From contig PEAM01000007.1 of assembly GCA_002753565.1 (NCBI GenBank), positions 71,389 to 135,388 of the forward strand: a DNA stretch of 64,000 nt, read 5' to 3'. This DNA comes from Magnetococcales bacterium (lineage in GTDB: Bacteria; Pseudomonadota; Magnetococcia; Magnetococcales; JADFYX01). A model generated the notes under the pieces. It made no database searches. It saw only the letters and a program-made list of their open reading frames with translations, and had not been told where the DNA came from. Below, piece by piece: positions 1 through 9,303 of this stretch (its first letter is position 1; each line of letters starts with the position of its first letter). The position numbers and the translations under genes are program-made.

Positions 1-1797
1 GTGCGGCACAACCCCAACGATGCCACTCTCCATGACAGCCTGGCAACCGCTCTTTGGGAACAAGGGAACCAATCTGCCGCCCAAAAGCGCTATCGTAAGG
101 CACTGGAGTTAAACCCAAGCTTGGTTGAAACATGGTATAATCTGGGTTGTGTTCAACTGGAACTAAAGCAGAATCGGGAGGCCATTGAATCTCTCCTTCA
201 GGCGATTACCCTGCAACCGGATTTTTTCAGGGCCTATGGGAAGATCGCCAACGCCCACAAAGCCTGTGATGAGCTTGTTCTAGAAAACTATTACGTCACC
301 CTGTTCAAACATTTCTATCCCGGAGAGCTTGAAGAGCAACAGGAAGAGATTCACGATCTGTTTTTTTTGGATTTCCAAACAGCTCTGGCTACCGCAAAAA
401 AGAAAAACAGGTTTTCCCAAACGACCTACGTCACGGCAGCTCAGCTCTGTTATTACGTTGGAGATCCGGTAGAAGGAACACCAAAAACACTGATTTCACT
501 CCCTCTGAAAAACATGGCCCAGTTTGTCCATAATACCCGACTTCGCCTTCCAAAAGCTGTCCATTTTGACCCCTCTCAGCCGAGCGAGAGAGAGTCCGCC
601 TTCCAGATTGCCAACCTGCTGGAACAGCTGGCTGTTGCCAACAAACAGCTGGCAAACCACTATTATAACCAAAACAGAGTCCGCCAACCTATTTTTGAGC
701 CGGGCAAACCACTGCGTATTTTTCTCAGCGCTTCTCGTCAGACCGTGGTTATGCAGTACTGCTCTCGCTACCTGGCAGAGTCATTCAAACGTCTGGGACA
801 GGAGGTCTGTTTCTTGATTGAAGAGGATGACCGAGAGGAGCTGAGCCTGCTTCAGCAGATGAAGGTCTATTATGATTTCAACCCCCATGTGATCATCAAC
901 ATCAATCATCTGAGCAATCAATGGCTGCATCCGGATGTGTTTAATTTTACTTGGTGGCAGGATTTCATGCCGGAGTTGGGGGCTAAAAAGCCTCTTGCGT
1001 GGCGCAAACGAGATTACGCTTTAACAGCAGACCCTGTTCTCAACCCTCATCTGCAGCGAGTTGGCTCTCCCACTGTCTACCGCCAAGAGTTCTGCATTGA
1101 TCCGACTTTATTCAAGAACAGGACACCTTGGCAGGCACGTAAAAAGGCGGTTTTTATCGGGGTCTCCTACATCCACAGGTTGACCCATGTTGCAGGAGAA
1201 GCCAAAGCCATTCAGGCTCTCAAGTCGAAAATGTTGCAGGGGGAGCCCATCACCATGGATTTTTTAAAACAGGTGGCCAAAGAGACAGAGCTACCATTGG
1301 AGCAGGTCTATGACCTGGGGCCAATTTTTACCCATGTCGTGCGGGAAACAGCCGTGGAGTGGCTCTGCATGCTGGCGGATGATTTGGATCTTGATGTCGA
1401 GGTGTATGGAAGAGGTTGGCAGCACAACCCCATTACAGCCCCCTTTTTTAAAGGAGAGCTGTCCCATGGAGAGGATGTAGCCACGGTCTATAACTCGGCT
1501 CAGTATGCCGTTTCTGCCAGCCCTTATGTGGTAGATAGTCAGCGTCTGACAGAGATTGCTGCTTGTGGCGCCATTCCGGTCATGTTTGATGCTCGACCTT
1601 TTGCTCAAAAGCCTCATTGGGACGAGGAGTGTTTATGGTTCCACAACCAGGAGCAGTTCAACCGCTGCTTTACCCGTCGTCCTAAAAAGGATCCCGCTAT
1701 CATCGGCAAGACCAACTCGTACGATGCCTTTGCCCAGCGGATTTTAAACTGGGTGGATGGGGCGTTATCTGAAGATAAAAAGTCCCATAACAGCTAG
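1..1797 (+). CDS. TPR domain / CgeB-like glycosyltransferase (5' end probably outside window)
   Basis: The reading frame is open from the first base, so the GTG at position 1 is probably not the true start and more TPR repeats may lie upstream. Residues about 5-80 hold at least two tetratricopeptide repeats (WYNLGCVQLELKQNREAIES type). The middle starts a Rossmann-like half near residue 240. The last about 110 residues match the CgeB/Glyco_trans_1_2 pattern: a nucleotide-sugar binding region with YAVSASPYVVDSQRLTEIAA followed by a G-AIPVMFD segment. Such proteins transfer sugars to surface glycans or proteins. The gene converges with the methyltransferase on the other strand; the two stop codons overlap in the palindrome CTAG at 1794-1797. 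The family call is good; the acceptor is unknown. Confidence 0.75.
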   Translation: MRHNPNDATLHDSLATALWEQGNQSAAQKRYRKALELNPSLVETWYNLGCVQLELKQNREAIESLLQAITLQPDFFRAYGKIANAHKACDELVLENYYVTLFKHFYPGELEEQQEEIHDLFFLDFQTALATAKKKNRFSQTTYVTAAQLCYYVGDPVEGTPKTLISLPLKNMAQFVHNTRLRLPKAVHFDPSQPSERESAFQIANLLEQLAVANKQLANHYYNQNRVRQPIFEPGKPLRIFLSASRQTVVMQYCSRYLAESFKRLGQEVCFLIEEDDREELSLLQQMKVYYDFNPHVIININHLSNQWLHPDVFNFTWWQDFMPELGAKKPLAWRKRDYALTADPVLNPHLQRVGSPTVYRQEFCIDPTLFKNRTPWQARKKAVFIGVSYIHRLTHVAGEAKAIQALKSKMLQGEPITMDFLKQVAKETELPLEQVYDLGPIFTHVVRETAVEWLCMLADDLDLDVEVYGRGWQHNPITAPFFKGELSHGEDVATVYNSAQYAVSASPYVVDSQRLTEIAACGAIPVMFDARPFAQKPHWDEECLWFHNQEQFNRCFTRRPKKDPAIIGKTNSYDAFAQRILNWVDGALSEDKKSHNS

Positions 1798-2528
1798 GAG
1801 GTACTTTTGGAGTAGAGCAGGTGATAGGAACAATCCACACGAAACGCTGCCGGGAGATTATCCATATCATAGAAGCTTTTCACCCCTTGGACTGTCTGTA
1901 GATATTTGGATCGATAGCAGAGAGAATACCCCAACTCGACCTGCATGAACTGGCTAAGCTCATCTTGGTTGATAAAACGGAACGGAATTTTTTTACCATA
2001 GTAATCCTGTACCGTTATGAAGGTGGGCATCGCTCCCACCATCGAGTCAGAAAAGAGAAGATGGCGGGGTTGGTAGGCCACCAGTTGTTTTAGCAGCCCT
2101 TTCCAATCATCAACATACTGCAGAACACTACCAAGATGAACAATATGGACAGTATCCATCTGTTTGGGTAGCGTTTCATGAAAATGGATACCACTCTCTT
2201 CCCCATGGGCCTCCCGGCCAGCCTGACAGGAGGGGGGGTTATCGATGACGTGATAGTCCAGTTCAGTCTCTTGGGGCAGCACATCCCTCACCAGGGGAAA
2301 AAGGGTGCCAACACCACCGCCAAAGTCCAAAATGCACACAGCTCCCTTCTCTACACTCGTGGCAGCCAAGAGAGGGAGCCCGTACTCCTCGCAGACAGAC
2401 CCCTCCTGACAGGCCTTTTCAAGACGCCCCTTTGCACTGGTGAGCCATCGGTCACTCTCAAAGGGTTCATCTTGTTCAGGTATGTCTTGGAAGGTTTGAT
2501 AGATTCCGCTAAAAATCTGAAACGGCAT
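1794..2528 (-). CDS. SAM-dependent methyltransferase, TIGR04325-like
   Basis: This 244-residue protein begins with an SGIYQTFQD motif typical of the TIGR04325 (LIC12133) methyltransferase family. It has a class I SAM-binding loop, DFGGGVGTL, at residues 68-76, and a second motif around HVIDNPPSC. Family members usually sit in O-antigen or other surface-polysaccharide clusters, which agrees with the neighbouring glycosyltransferase, DegT aminotransferase and WbuC-type cupin. It lies 24 bases downstream of the B12-type radical SAM gene on the same strand and probably shares its transcript. The substrate cannot be read from the sequence. Confidence 0.75.
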   Translation of the reverse strand: MPFQIFSGIYQTFQDIPEQDEPFESDRWLTSAKGRLEKACQEGSVCEEYGLPLLAATSVEKGAVCILDFGGGVGTLFPLVRDVLPQETELDYHVIDNPPSCQAGREAHGEESGIHFHETLPKQMDTVHIVHLGSVLQYVDDWKGLLKQLVAYQPRHLLFSDSMVGAMPTFITVQDYYGKKIPFRFINQDELSQFMQVELGYSLCYRSKYLQTVQGVKSFYDMDNLPAAFRVDCSYHLLYSKSTS

Positions 2529-2552
2529 GACAACACACTCACTTTAAAAAGA

Positions 2553-4430
2553 TTAAGTGATGGAAAAGTGGGCTTGGCTCTGATGGCGAAGCTTGAGAAC
2601 GGTCTCAAAGGCTGAAGGTCGATCCTGGGGGAACGAATCCAACACCCATCCCAACTCAAAGGCACCAAAACGCTCTCGCCAATAGGGGCTTTTCTCCAAC
2701 ACGGTTCGGGTCTTATCCAGATAGTCCAAAGCCACCTGGGGGCGATTGGCTATCTGGTGCGCCAAGCCAAGAAAAAGAGCCATATAAGGGTTGGTCGGAT
2801 AGGGGATCTGTGCCATCTCCACCCAACCGATAAAATGTTGAACCCGACCCTCTGCCAGTAAATTTTTATTGAAAATAAAATTACCAACCAGATTAAAGGT
2901 AAACCAGATCTCCTGCACCTGCTCTTCATTGGGTTGGCTCTCTGGGTCAATTTGAAACACCTTATAACCGCTCAACACATCCCGAACCTGTTCAACCTGA
3001 CCACCTGCCCCACGGCGGGCAGGGTTAAAATTTTTCACATTGGCTCCCCCCCCCTCCATCTGCGCCTCAAAGTAGCTGCCAAAATCGGAAAAGGCCGAGG
3101 CTCCCCTGACTGTCTGACAGGTGTTGAAAGCGCCCCAATCCATGCCGCTTTGCAGATAAAAGCGGAAGGTATCCATCATCTGTCTGAACCGCTCCTCAGG
3201 AAAACCGATGATCAGGTTGGCCCCGGCAAACACCTCGGGGTAGCGGTTTAAAATCTGGCAGGCATCCCGGTATTTTTGGAGGGTGCCCCCCGGCTTATGT
3301 ACTGTTCGCAGCATCTCCTGGTTGCCGCTCTCAAAGCCCAGCTTGATGCCGATACAGCCCGACTCCCGAATCAGGGACATGGTTTGATCGTCAATAGCCG
3401 CGACAATCAGGCCGTTATTGGCAGACCAGGTGATCTTCCACTGCCGCCTGATAATCCCCCTCAAAATGGCCTGAAACTCCTTTTTATAAAAAAGCAGGTC
3501 GTCATCAAGCCACTCAAAATGGCACACACCCCGCTCTTCAATCAAAAAAGCCATCTCCGCCAAGACCGTCTCCACCTGCCGCCTGCGCACCCCTTTACCC
3601 ATCAGCCCCGGTACCGAGCAGAAGGTACAGGCGGCCCGGCAACCTCGATGGAACTGGATGGCGGCATAGGGGGTATCATCCACCCCCGCCATCCGCCCAA
3701 AGGGATTGAGGGAGCCATATTTATAGTGGTCCTCCACCCGCACCTGTTGATAGCTGTCAATCAGGTCCAGGTCAAAACGGGTGGCTTTGGTCGGACCTTG
3801 GCTCTCTTGGAGCCTCTCACCAACTGGAAAATAGATCCCTCCGGCCTCTGCGGTTGTCTCCCAACCAAAAAGTTGAGTGAGTAAAAAGGGTAGCTTGTTC
3901 TCCCCCTCCCCGGCTACGACAAAGTCACAGAGCTCTCGCTCCAGCAGGTTTTTCCACTCATGAGTTGGAATCAACCCCCCCGCAATGACAACCCGCTCAG
4001 GCGCCTCTCTGAGTCGCTGCAAGAGCACCAACATGGCATCAATCCCCATATCGAACATACAGGAGACACCCACCACCGACGGCTGAAACTGTTCAAGCTC
4101 CCGCGTAAAAATATCCAGCCACTGCCCGGAGTTAAAATCTGGCTCTTCATGGCTCTTGCGCAAGATTTCCAGGTTGAGATTGAGAATTCTCACCTCAACC
4201 CCCAGGGGCTTGACCGACTCATAAAGATATTGCAAACCGGTGGGAGGATAGTTGTAATATCCCCTGTTTCGGGCAATCTGGGGGTCGAAGGTGGTGAGAT
4301 CAACCTGGGGAACCTGTACCAGCAGCAGTTTAGGTGCCAGGGGACCATGACGGCGCAGTTTGGCGCAATAGTCAGACAACGCCTGGTTATCAAACAGTCC
4401 CGCTGGGGAGTGGGAGGGTAATGGGTTCAT
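2553..4430 (-). CDS. B12-binding domain radical SAM protein
   Basis: The 625-residue protein has an N-terminal cobalamin-binding-type Rossmann fold (about residues 35-185), lacking the DxHxxG base-off histidine motif. A radical SAM core follows, whose cluster ligands are C264, C268 and C271 (CRAACTFC, the CxxxCxxC pattern). The C-terminal about 200 residues are a helical extension of unknown role. Family members catalyse radical methylations, cyclisations or ring contractions. Its ATG overlaps the stop of the upstream SPASM radical SAM gene (ATGA at 4427-4430), so the two enzymes are almost certainly co-translated and may act in sequence. The product is unknown. Confidence 0.82.
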   Translation of the reverse strand: MNPLPSHSPAGLFDNQALSDYCAKLRRHGPLAPKLLLVQVPQVDLTTFDPQIARNRGYYNYPPTGLQYLYESVKPLGVEVRILNLNLEILRKSHEEPDFNSGQWLDIFTRELEQFQPSVVGVSCMFDMGIDAMLVLLQRLREAPERVVIAGGLIPTHEWKNLLERELCDFVVAGEGENKLPFLLTQLFGWETTAEAGGIYFPVGERLQESQGPTKATRFDLDLIDSYQQVRVEDHYKYGSLNPFGRMAGVDDTPYAAIQFHRGCRAACTFCSVPGLMGKGVRRRQVETVLAEMAFLIEERGVCHFEWLDDDLLFYKKEFQAILRGIIRRQWKITWSANNGLIVAAIDDQTMSLIRESGCIGIKLGFESGNQEMLRTVHKPGGTLQKYRDACQILNRYPEVFAGANLIIGFPEERFRQMMDTFRFYLQSGMDWGAFNTCQTVRGASAFSDFGSYFEAQMEGGGANVKNFNPARRGAGGQVEQVRDVLSGYKVFQIDPESQPNEEQVQEIWFTFNLVGNFIFNKNLLAEGRVQHFIGWVEMAQIPYPTNPYMALFLGLAHQIANRPQVALDYLDKTRTVLEKSPYWRERFGAFELGWVLDSFPQDRPSAFETVLKLRHQSQAHFSIT

Positions 4431-5428
4431 GGTTGGCTTGCCCCGACATTTTCTGAGAGCTGCCGCTTGGAGGGACGCCAGACCGTGCAGCCATCACAGA
4501 GCGGAATCTTGGTACGTCGGCCTGACAGGTGCCACGCTCTGGCTTGCTGCATGGCATCAGATTGCCAGATCTGGGCAATGGTGTGGTGGTTTAAATCCCC
4601 CAACGGATAGACACACTGGGTATCCATGCAGCAGATTCCAACCCGACCATCCGCATGAATACCCAACGTACCCCACAGGGAGATACAGGGAATATGGTTG
4701 ATGGTCTTCTCATCACCAAACTGAACCACCTCGGCATGGTTTGCCCAGTTATGGGCCCGCTGTACGGCTATCTGATCATGCTCTCCCAGGAGAGCCTCCC
4801 AGTGGGCGGCAAAGGCGTCTGGCTCCTGAAAATTCAGCTCTTGTTGCACCATCAAAACCCGAATGGTCAACGCCGGGTTGAGTTGATTGCGCAACCGAAT
4901 AAAACCACGGGTGTTGTCATAGACCGTATCAAAATCCAGCCCCACCCGGATCGCCTCATAGACCGGCTTTTTAAGAGAGTCGATGGTAATATAGATCTCG
5001 TCCAGGCCGGCCTCAATCAGCTCCCGGCCCCTTTTTTCGGTCAGCAGGCTGGCGTTGGTGGTCACGTTGACCAACTTGAGACCGGCCTCTTTAAGGTGTC
5101 GGACCCTCTTGTGGAGCGTACGATCCAGTAGAGGCTCCCCATCCAAGGCGATGATGATCTTTTCGATATGGTCCCGATGCTCGGCCATCTCTGCCACCAT
5201 TTTACTGAACAGATCGGGGCTCATGACCGCTTTTTGTTTGGCAGAAAAGTCGATCCCACACATGATGCATTCAGCATTACAGCGGTTGATCGGCTCCAGG
5301 GTAAAATATTTAGGGAAACGCAATAGCGGCTCCATGGGAAACCCTAAATAGGACTCCACAAAAGATTCCGCCTGCTTGCCTACCAGAGGTTTTTCGTAGG
5401 GATCATCCGCTGATTTTAGTCTATCCAT
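4427..5428 (-). CDS. radical SAM / SPASM domain protein
   Basis: A 333-residue radical SAM enzyme with cluster ligands C50, C54 and C57 (CNAECIMC). A C-terminal SPASM-type cysteine set follows: a Cys in CISLWGTLG, then GICCMDTQC and LCDGC near the end. SPASM proteins bind auxiliary iron-sulfur clusters and modify peptides, sugars or cofactors. Nothing nearby looks like a ribosomal precursor peptide, so a small-molecule or glycan substrate is more likely than a RiPP. It is the first gene of a three-gene minus-strand unit with the B12-type radical SAM enzyme and the methyltransferase. About 150 bases without a gene separate it from the upstream aminotransferase. Confidence 0.8.
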   Translation of the reverse strand: MDRLKSADDPYEKPLVGKQAESFVESYLGFPMEPLLRFPKYFTLEPINRCNAECIMCGIDFSAKQKAVMSPDLFSKMVAEMAEHRDHIEKIIIALDGEPLLDRTLHKRVRHLKEAGLKLVNVTTNASLLTEKRGRELIEAGLDEIYITIDSLKKPVYEAIRVGLDFDTVYDNTRGFIRLRNQLNPALTIRVLMVQQELNFQEPDAFAAHWEALLGEHDQIAVQRAHNWANHAEVVQFGDEKTINHIPCISLWGTLGIHADGRVGICCMDTQCVYPLGDLNHHTIAQIWQSDAMQQARAWHLSGRRTKIPLCDGCTVWRPSKRQLSENVGASQP

Positions 5429-5576
5429 AACCTTACCGTATCCTTACCATTCTCTATCCCTCGTGATTTTCTTTAATGGGTAAGCAATTAACAGACCAAC
5501 AGCCAAAGAGGCCATAAACCGCCTCGTCGAGAGCCCTTATGCCATTATTAACACTTGTTTTTTAGATGTTTAAAGG

Positions 5577-6665
5577 TTAGGAGGAATAAAACTCAACCAC
5601 CAGATCGGTTATGGTTTGCAGGGCCTCCCAGGAAAGATTTTCCTGGTTGGGCAGGCAAAGAATCTGCGTGACCAACTGTTCGGCTACGGGAATACTGCAG
5701 GGGTGAGAGCCCTTATAGGCGGTGTGGTAGGGAAGAAGAATCGGATGTTGAATTTTGGTCTCCACCCCTCTGACAGCCAGAAAGGCCTGTAGCTCATCCC
5801 GCCGTTCACAGAGGATGGTGTAGGAGTAATAGGTATGGAAATAGCCAGGATTTTCACCCGGACAGCCGACAATACCCGACAGTCTCTCGGCATAAAACCG
5901 GGAGATCTCCCGCCGCCGCGCTATCTTTTCTGGCAGATACGCCAGGGCAACCATAATCATGGCAGCCTGCAGGGTATCGAGTCGCCCATTCAGGCTGGGT
6001 CGATGGCAATCCTCTTTGTTGATGGTGCCAGCATAGCGTAGCGAGTCGATCTTATCCCGCAACAGCGGATCGTTCATCACCACAACCCCCGCCTCGCCAT
6101 AACCGGCCAACATTTTCATGGGGTTCATGCTAAAACAGCCCAGGGTACCAAAAGAGCCCGCCGGTTTTTCTCCATAACGGGCACCAAAGGCCTGAGCGCC
6201 ATCCTCTATCACCGCCAGACCATGACGTTGGGCAATCTCGACAATCTCGGTGATTCGGCACAACTGTCCGGTAAAGTGAACCGGCATGATGGCTTTCACC
6301 GCCGGGGTAATCGCCGCCTCAATCAGGTCGGGATTGATATTCAAATCCCGACCAACATCAACAAAAACCGGTTTGGCGCCGGTCATGGTGATGGCGTTTC
6401 CGGTGGCAATCCAGGAGAGGGGTGTGGTAATCACTCCATCACCCGGCCCGATATCCAGGGCACGCAGGGCTAAAAACAGGGCATCGGTGCCCGAATTAAC
6501 CCCAACGGCATAGCGGCTCTGACAAGCTGACGCCATCGCCTCTTCAAACTGCTGCACCTCTGGGCCAAGAATCAGCCGACCATGGGAGAGAACCCGATCG
6601 ACGGCAGCCAACAGGGCCGCCTTCATCTGAGGGTCTTGTACGCTTAAATCTCGATAGGGAATCAT
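5577..6665 (-). CDS. DegT/DnrJ/EryC1/StrS family aminotransferase
   Basis: A 362-residue PLP enzyme of the sugar aminotransferase family (fold type I). Visible landmarks are VNSGTDALFLAL at about 56-67, the VIEDGAQAFGA aspartate region near 152-162, and the Schiff-base lysine K184 in SMNPMKMLAGYGEAG. Length and the GTDAL and GEAG motifs are normal for the family. Such enzymes aminate keto-sugars for amino-deoxysugar synthesis, or make other amino compounds. With the WbuC-type cupin just upstream and the glycosyltransferase and methyltransferase beyond, a role in surface glycan or modified-sugar synthesis is likely. The exact sugar cannot be named. Confidence 0.85.
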   Translation of the reverse strand: MIPYRDLSVQDPQMKAALLAAVDRVLSHGRLILGPEVQQFEEAMASACQSRYAVGVNSGTDALFLALRALDIGPGDGVITTPLSWIATGNAITMTGAKPVFVDVGRDLNINPDLIEAAITPAVKAIMPVHFTGQLCRITEIVEIAQRHGLAVIEDGAQAFGARYGEKPAGSFGTLGCFSMNPMKMLAGYGEAGVVVMNDPLLRDKIDSLRYAGTINKEDCHRPSLNGRLDTLQAAMIMVALAYLPEKIARRREISRFYAERLSGIVGCPGENPGYFHTYYSYTILCERRDELQAFLAVRGVETKIQHPILLPYHTAYKGSHPCSIPVAEQLVTQILCLPNQENLSWEALQTITDLVVEFYSS

Positions 6666-6705
6666 CGGCTAAAACCTTATGTTTTATCTTCTGTTATCTA
6701 AAATC

Positions 6706-7197
6706 CTAACACACACGAGCGGCAGCACGCCGCAAGAAGGCTGCCAGATCATCTCCCCCCTCCGGCGCCCAGTCGGGATAGAACCCCCCACCCTTGTCAA
6801 ACGGGCCGGACATGGCTTCAAAAATAACAACCGGATCGGTCATGGGCACACAGGCGTACCATTCGCCAAGGGAAAACCGAGTTAAAAACGGCAGACCAGA
6901 GGCCGGGGTTCCCATCTCAAAACAGCGTATCACCCGCCCCTCTGCATCAAAATGGGGAACTCTAAGCACCCCCTCCAACACCAGAATGGAGAGGCTTTTG
7001 CCCTCGTGTCGGTGGGGGCGATCCAGAGAGCGCCGAGAGTGGACAATCACCATCTCCTGGACCGGGTCCTCATGGTCCCGGTGGATACAGGCCCGTGACC
7101 GCCCCAATTCGGCTGTCAGAGCCTCTTTTTTCAGAAGGTCGAGGGTTTTCCGGTCCAACAGCGGAAAAGGTTGTGGGGAAAAGATAACAGAGGGCAT
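6706..7197 (-). CDS. WbuC-like cupin-fold metalloprotein
   Basis: A 163-residue single-domain cupin. The segment with ACIHRDHEDPVQEMVIV and later RPHRHEGKSLSILVLEG matches the WbuC family, whose members are found in O-antigen clusters. The histidines in PHRH and the following glutamate would bind a metal. The role of WbuC is poorly defined; isomerase or epimerase activity has been suggested by context. It lies 40 bases upstream of the DegT aminotransferase on the same strand and is probably co-transcribed. Confidence 0.75.
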   Translation of the reverse strand: MPSVIFSPQPFPLLDRKTLDLLKKEALTAELGRSRACIHRDHEDPVQEMVIVHSRRSLDRPHRHEGKSLSILVLEGVLRVPHFDAEGRVIRCFEMGTPASGLPFLTRFSLGEWYACVPMTDPVVIFEAMSGPFDKGGGFYPDWAPEGGDDLAAFLRRAAARVC

Positions 7198-7325
7198 CGG
7201 TTTAACTCTTAACCCAACAAGGGTATCTTACTTACATTAACAGCACTTACAGTCAAGCAGCTACTATACCCAAAAAAGCGGATAGGGCAAGAGCTTCAAC
7301 AAAAAGCAGCCCAGATTCTCACTTA

Positions 7326-9167
7326 TTACAGCCTGACAGAGCCACCATGAAGCGTCTCCCAAGCCCGTTTTTGGGCGGCAATGGCATCGGCGTGGCGGCG
7401 AAAACGGGGCGGAATACGCGCCAACACCCCCGCCTCTTCTGGACCATACCTCAAAGGCAGACTCTTTAGAGTCTCAGCGTCCAGCCAATCCAGCTCGGCA
7501 TCCAGAGTTGCCTGAAACAGCTCAACCCCTCTCTGGATTGGCTGAAGTGTATCCTTATCACAATTGGCCTGCTCCAACATCAGCAAGGTTTGATAGATCA
7601 ACAGACTGTTTTTCGGCTCGCAGGCTTGGCTCAACAGCGCCCCTTTGATGGCATTCAGGTTTTCCACAGAAGTAACGGCAAAATCCACCAGCCCCCCACA
7701 GCCCGCCATCAAATCCCACTTTTCCCGAATCGCTCCCACCCACCGCTCCAGACGCTCTATAGGTGGCTGATCAGGGTTTTTCAGGGTAAGAGCATGAAAA
7801 AAATCACCCACAGCCGGGTGGTAATAGGTGAGTATTTCAGCCCAGATCCCCCATTGAAACGCCGTATTAACCGCCTGCTTGGGAAAGCTTTTCGTCTCAA
7901 CCACCGGATGGGGTGGTTCCGGTAGGCAGATCAGACCCAAGGCACGCTGCTCTTCATAAAAACGGGTGCCCGGAAGCAGAAAGACCGGGTAGTTCAAAAC
8001 CAGCCGAGTGGGTCGCAGGGTCAGAACATCATTGAGGGTGGCACGAAACCCCTCTGGCGTATCCTTGGGCAGAGGCAGCATCACATCCACCACCACCTGG
8101 ACATCCTCCATCCAGCCCCGCAACAGTTTAAGCCGTTGGGTATAGACCTCCGGCTTGGGACGGGTCACCCCAATGGCAGAGAGCGCCTCTGGATTGGTGG
8201 TTTGAATGGCAAAGACAAACTGAAAGTCGGGCAGTTGTGCCAATTTTTCTATGATCGATCGTTTGGCCTGGGTAATGTTACGGGCATCCAGCTCAAAACT
8301 CGAGGCGGTATCGGCCCCCTTGGCGATCAACCGGTCGATCATCCACTCCGCCCGCTGACGACGGATAAGAAAGTCCGAGTCGCTAAAATAGACATGCTTG
8401 ACACGCGGTTCACTGTAGAGAAGGTCAATTTCCTGCTCCACCCGCTGACGAGGAAAATAGTCCATCTCTCGCCCGCCAGAGCCCCAAAAGCAGTAGCCAC
8501 AATCGAAGGGACAGCCTCGGGCGGTCTCTAGAATAACCGTATGGTCGGTCTGGTCATCAAAGGTGATGGTGCCATCCAAAAAGGGGGAAGGTATGTCGGT
8601 CAACGCCAACGCCTCCACCATTCCTGAGCTTTTTTCAACCGCCCCCTGCCCGTTCCGATAGGCCAGCCCCGCCACATCATTCAGGGGTGTCTGGTGGATA
8701 AGCGCCATGATAAGATGGAAAAAAATCGTCTCCCCCGGTGCGGTAACATAAGGGATGATATCGATAAAATCCTGCTGATCAAGCAATGATTCCGCAATAG
8801 GAGAGACCTGCGGCCCCCCCATGATGAGGGTGATGGCCGGATGGCTTTGTTTGATAAGACGGGCGCAGAGAAAGGTCTCACGCTGATTCCAGACATAGAC
8901 CGAAAAGGCGATAACATCCGGCGATTGGGCAAGCAGATCTGCCGCCATGGCCTCTGGGGTGTCGTCGGGACCAAACAGACTGATACCAAAGGTCACCAAC
9001 CCCCTCTTCTCCTTTGGCAGTCGCCAGTTTACATAGGACTTTAAAACGTACGGGGCGGGAGAGAGAACCTTCAACCCTCGGCTTACCCGTGGGGCAGCCG
9101 TGGCTATCCACACCCGCAGAGGAGTGCCGACCGTTGGTGGAGAGGTTGTTGGAGAAACGCCAGTCAT
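7326..9167 (-). CDS. B12-binding domain radical SAM protein (DUF4080-like)
   Basis: A 613-residue protein with an N-terminal Rossmann-like B12-binding-type domain (about 15-165), again without a clear DxHxxG motif. The radical SAM core has ligands C219, C223 and C226 (CPFDCGYC). The C-terminal third is helical and resembles the DUF4080 extension of this class. It is a second, divergent B12-type radical SAM enzyme within 9 kb and shares little with the 2553-4430 protein outside the cluster motif. It stands as its own unit: about 130 bases separate it from the cupin downstream and from the pyruvate kinase upstream. Substrate unknown. Confidence 0.8.
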   Translation of the reverse strand: MTGVSPTTSPPTVGTPLRVWIATAAPRVSRGLKVLSPAPYVLKSYVNWRLPKEKRGLVTFGISLFGPDDTPEAMAADLLAQSPDVIAFSVYVWNQRETFLCARLIKQSHPAITLIMGGPQVSPIAESLLDQQDFIDIIPYVTAPGETIFFHLIMALIHQTPLNDVAGLAYRNGQGAVEKSSGMVEALALTDIPSPFLDGTITFDDQTDHTVILETARGCPFDCGYCFWGSGGREMDYFPRQRVEQEIDLLYSEPRVKHVYFSDSDFLIRRQRAEWMIDRLIAKGADTASSFELDARNITQAKRSIIEKLAQLPDFQFVFAIQTTNPEALSAIGVTRPKPEVYTQRLKLLRGWMEDVQVVVDVMLPLPKDTPEGFRATLNDVLTLRPTRLVLNYPVFLLPGTRFYEEQRALGLICLPEPPHPVVETKSFPKQAVNTAFQWGIWAEILTYYHPAVGDFFHALTLKNPDQPPIERLERWVGAIREKWDLMAGCGGLVDFAVTSVENLNAIKGALLSQACEPKNSLLIYQTLLMLEQANCDKDTLQPIQRGVELFQATLDAELDWLDAETLKSLPLRYGPEEAGVLARIPPRFRRHADAIAAQKRAWETLHGGSVRL

Positions 9168-9303
9168 GAATTGATTTTCTATCCAGTTAAATGGCAGAAT
9201 CTACCAGTCGCCCCCATAAAAGGCAAACTGTCCCAAGAGAGTATCCCCTGACACTGCGACTACCTGCTTTTTGAAAAACGACAACCTGAACATCGTTCAT
9301 ATC

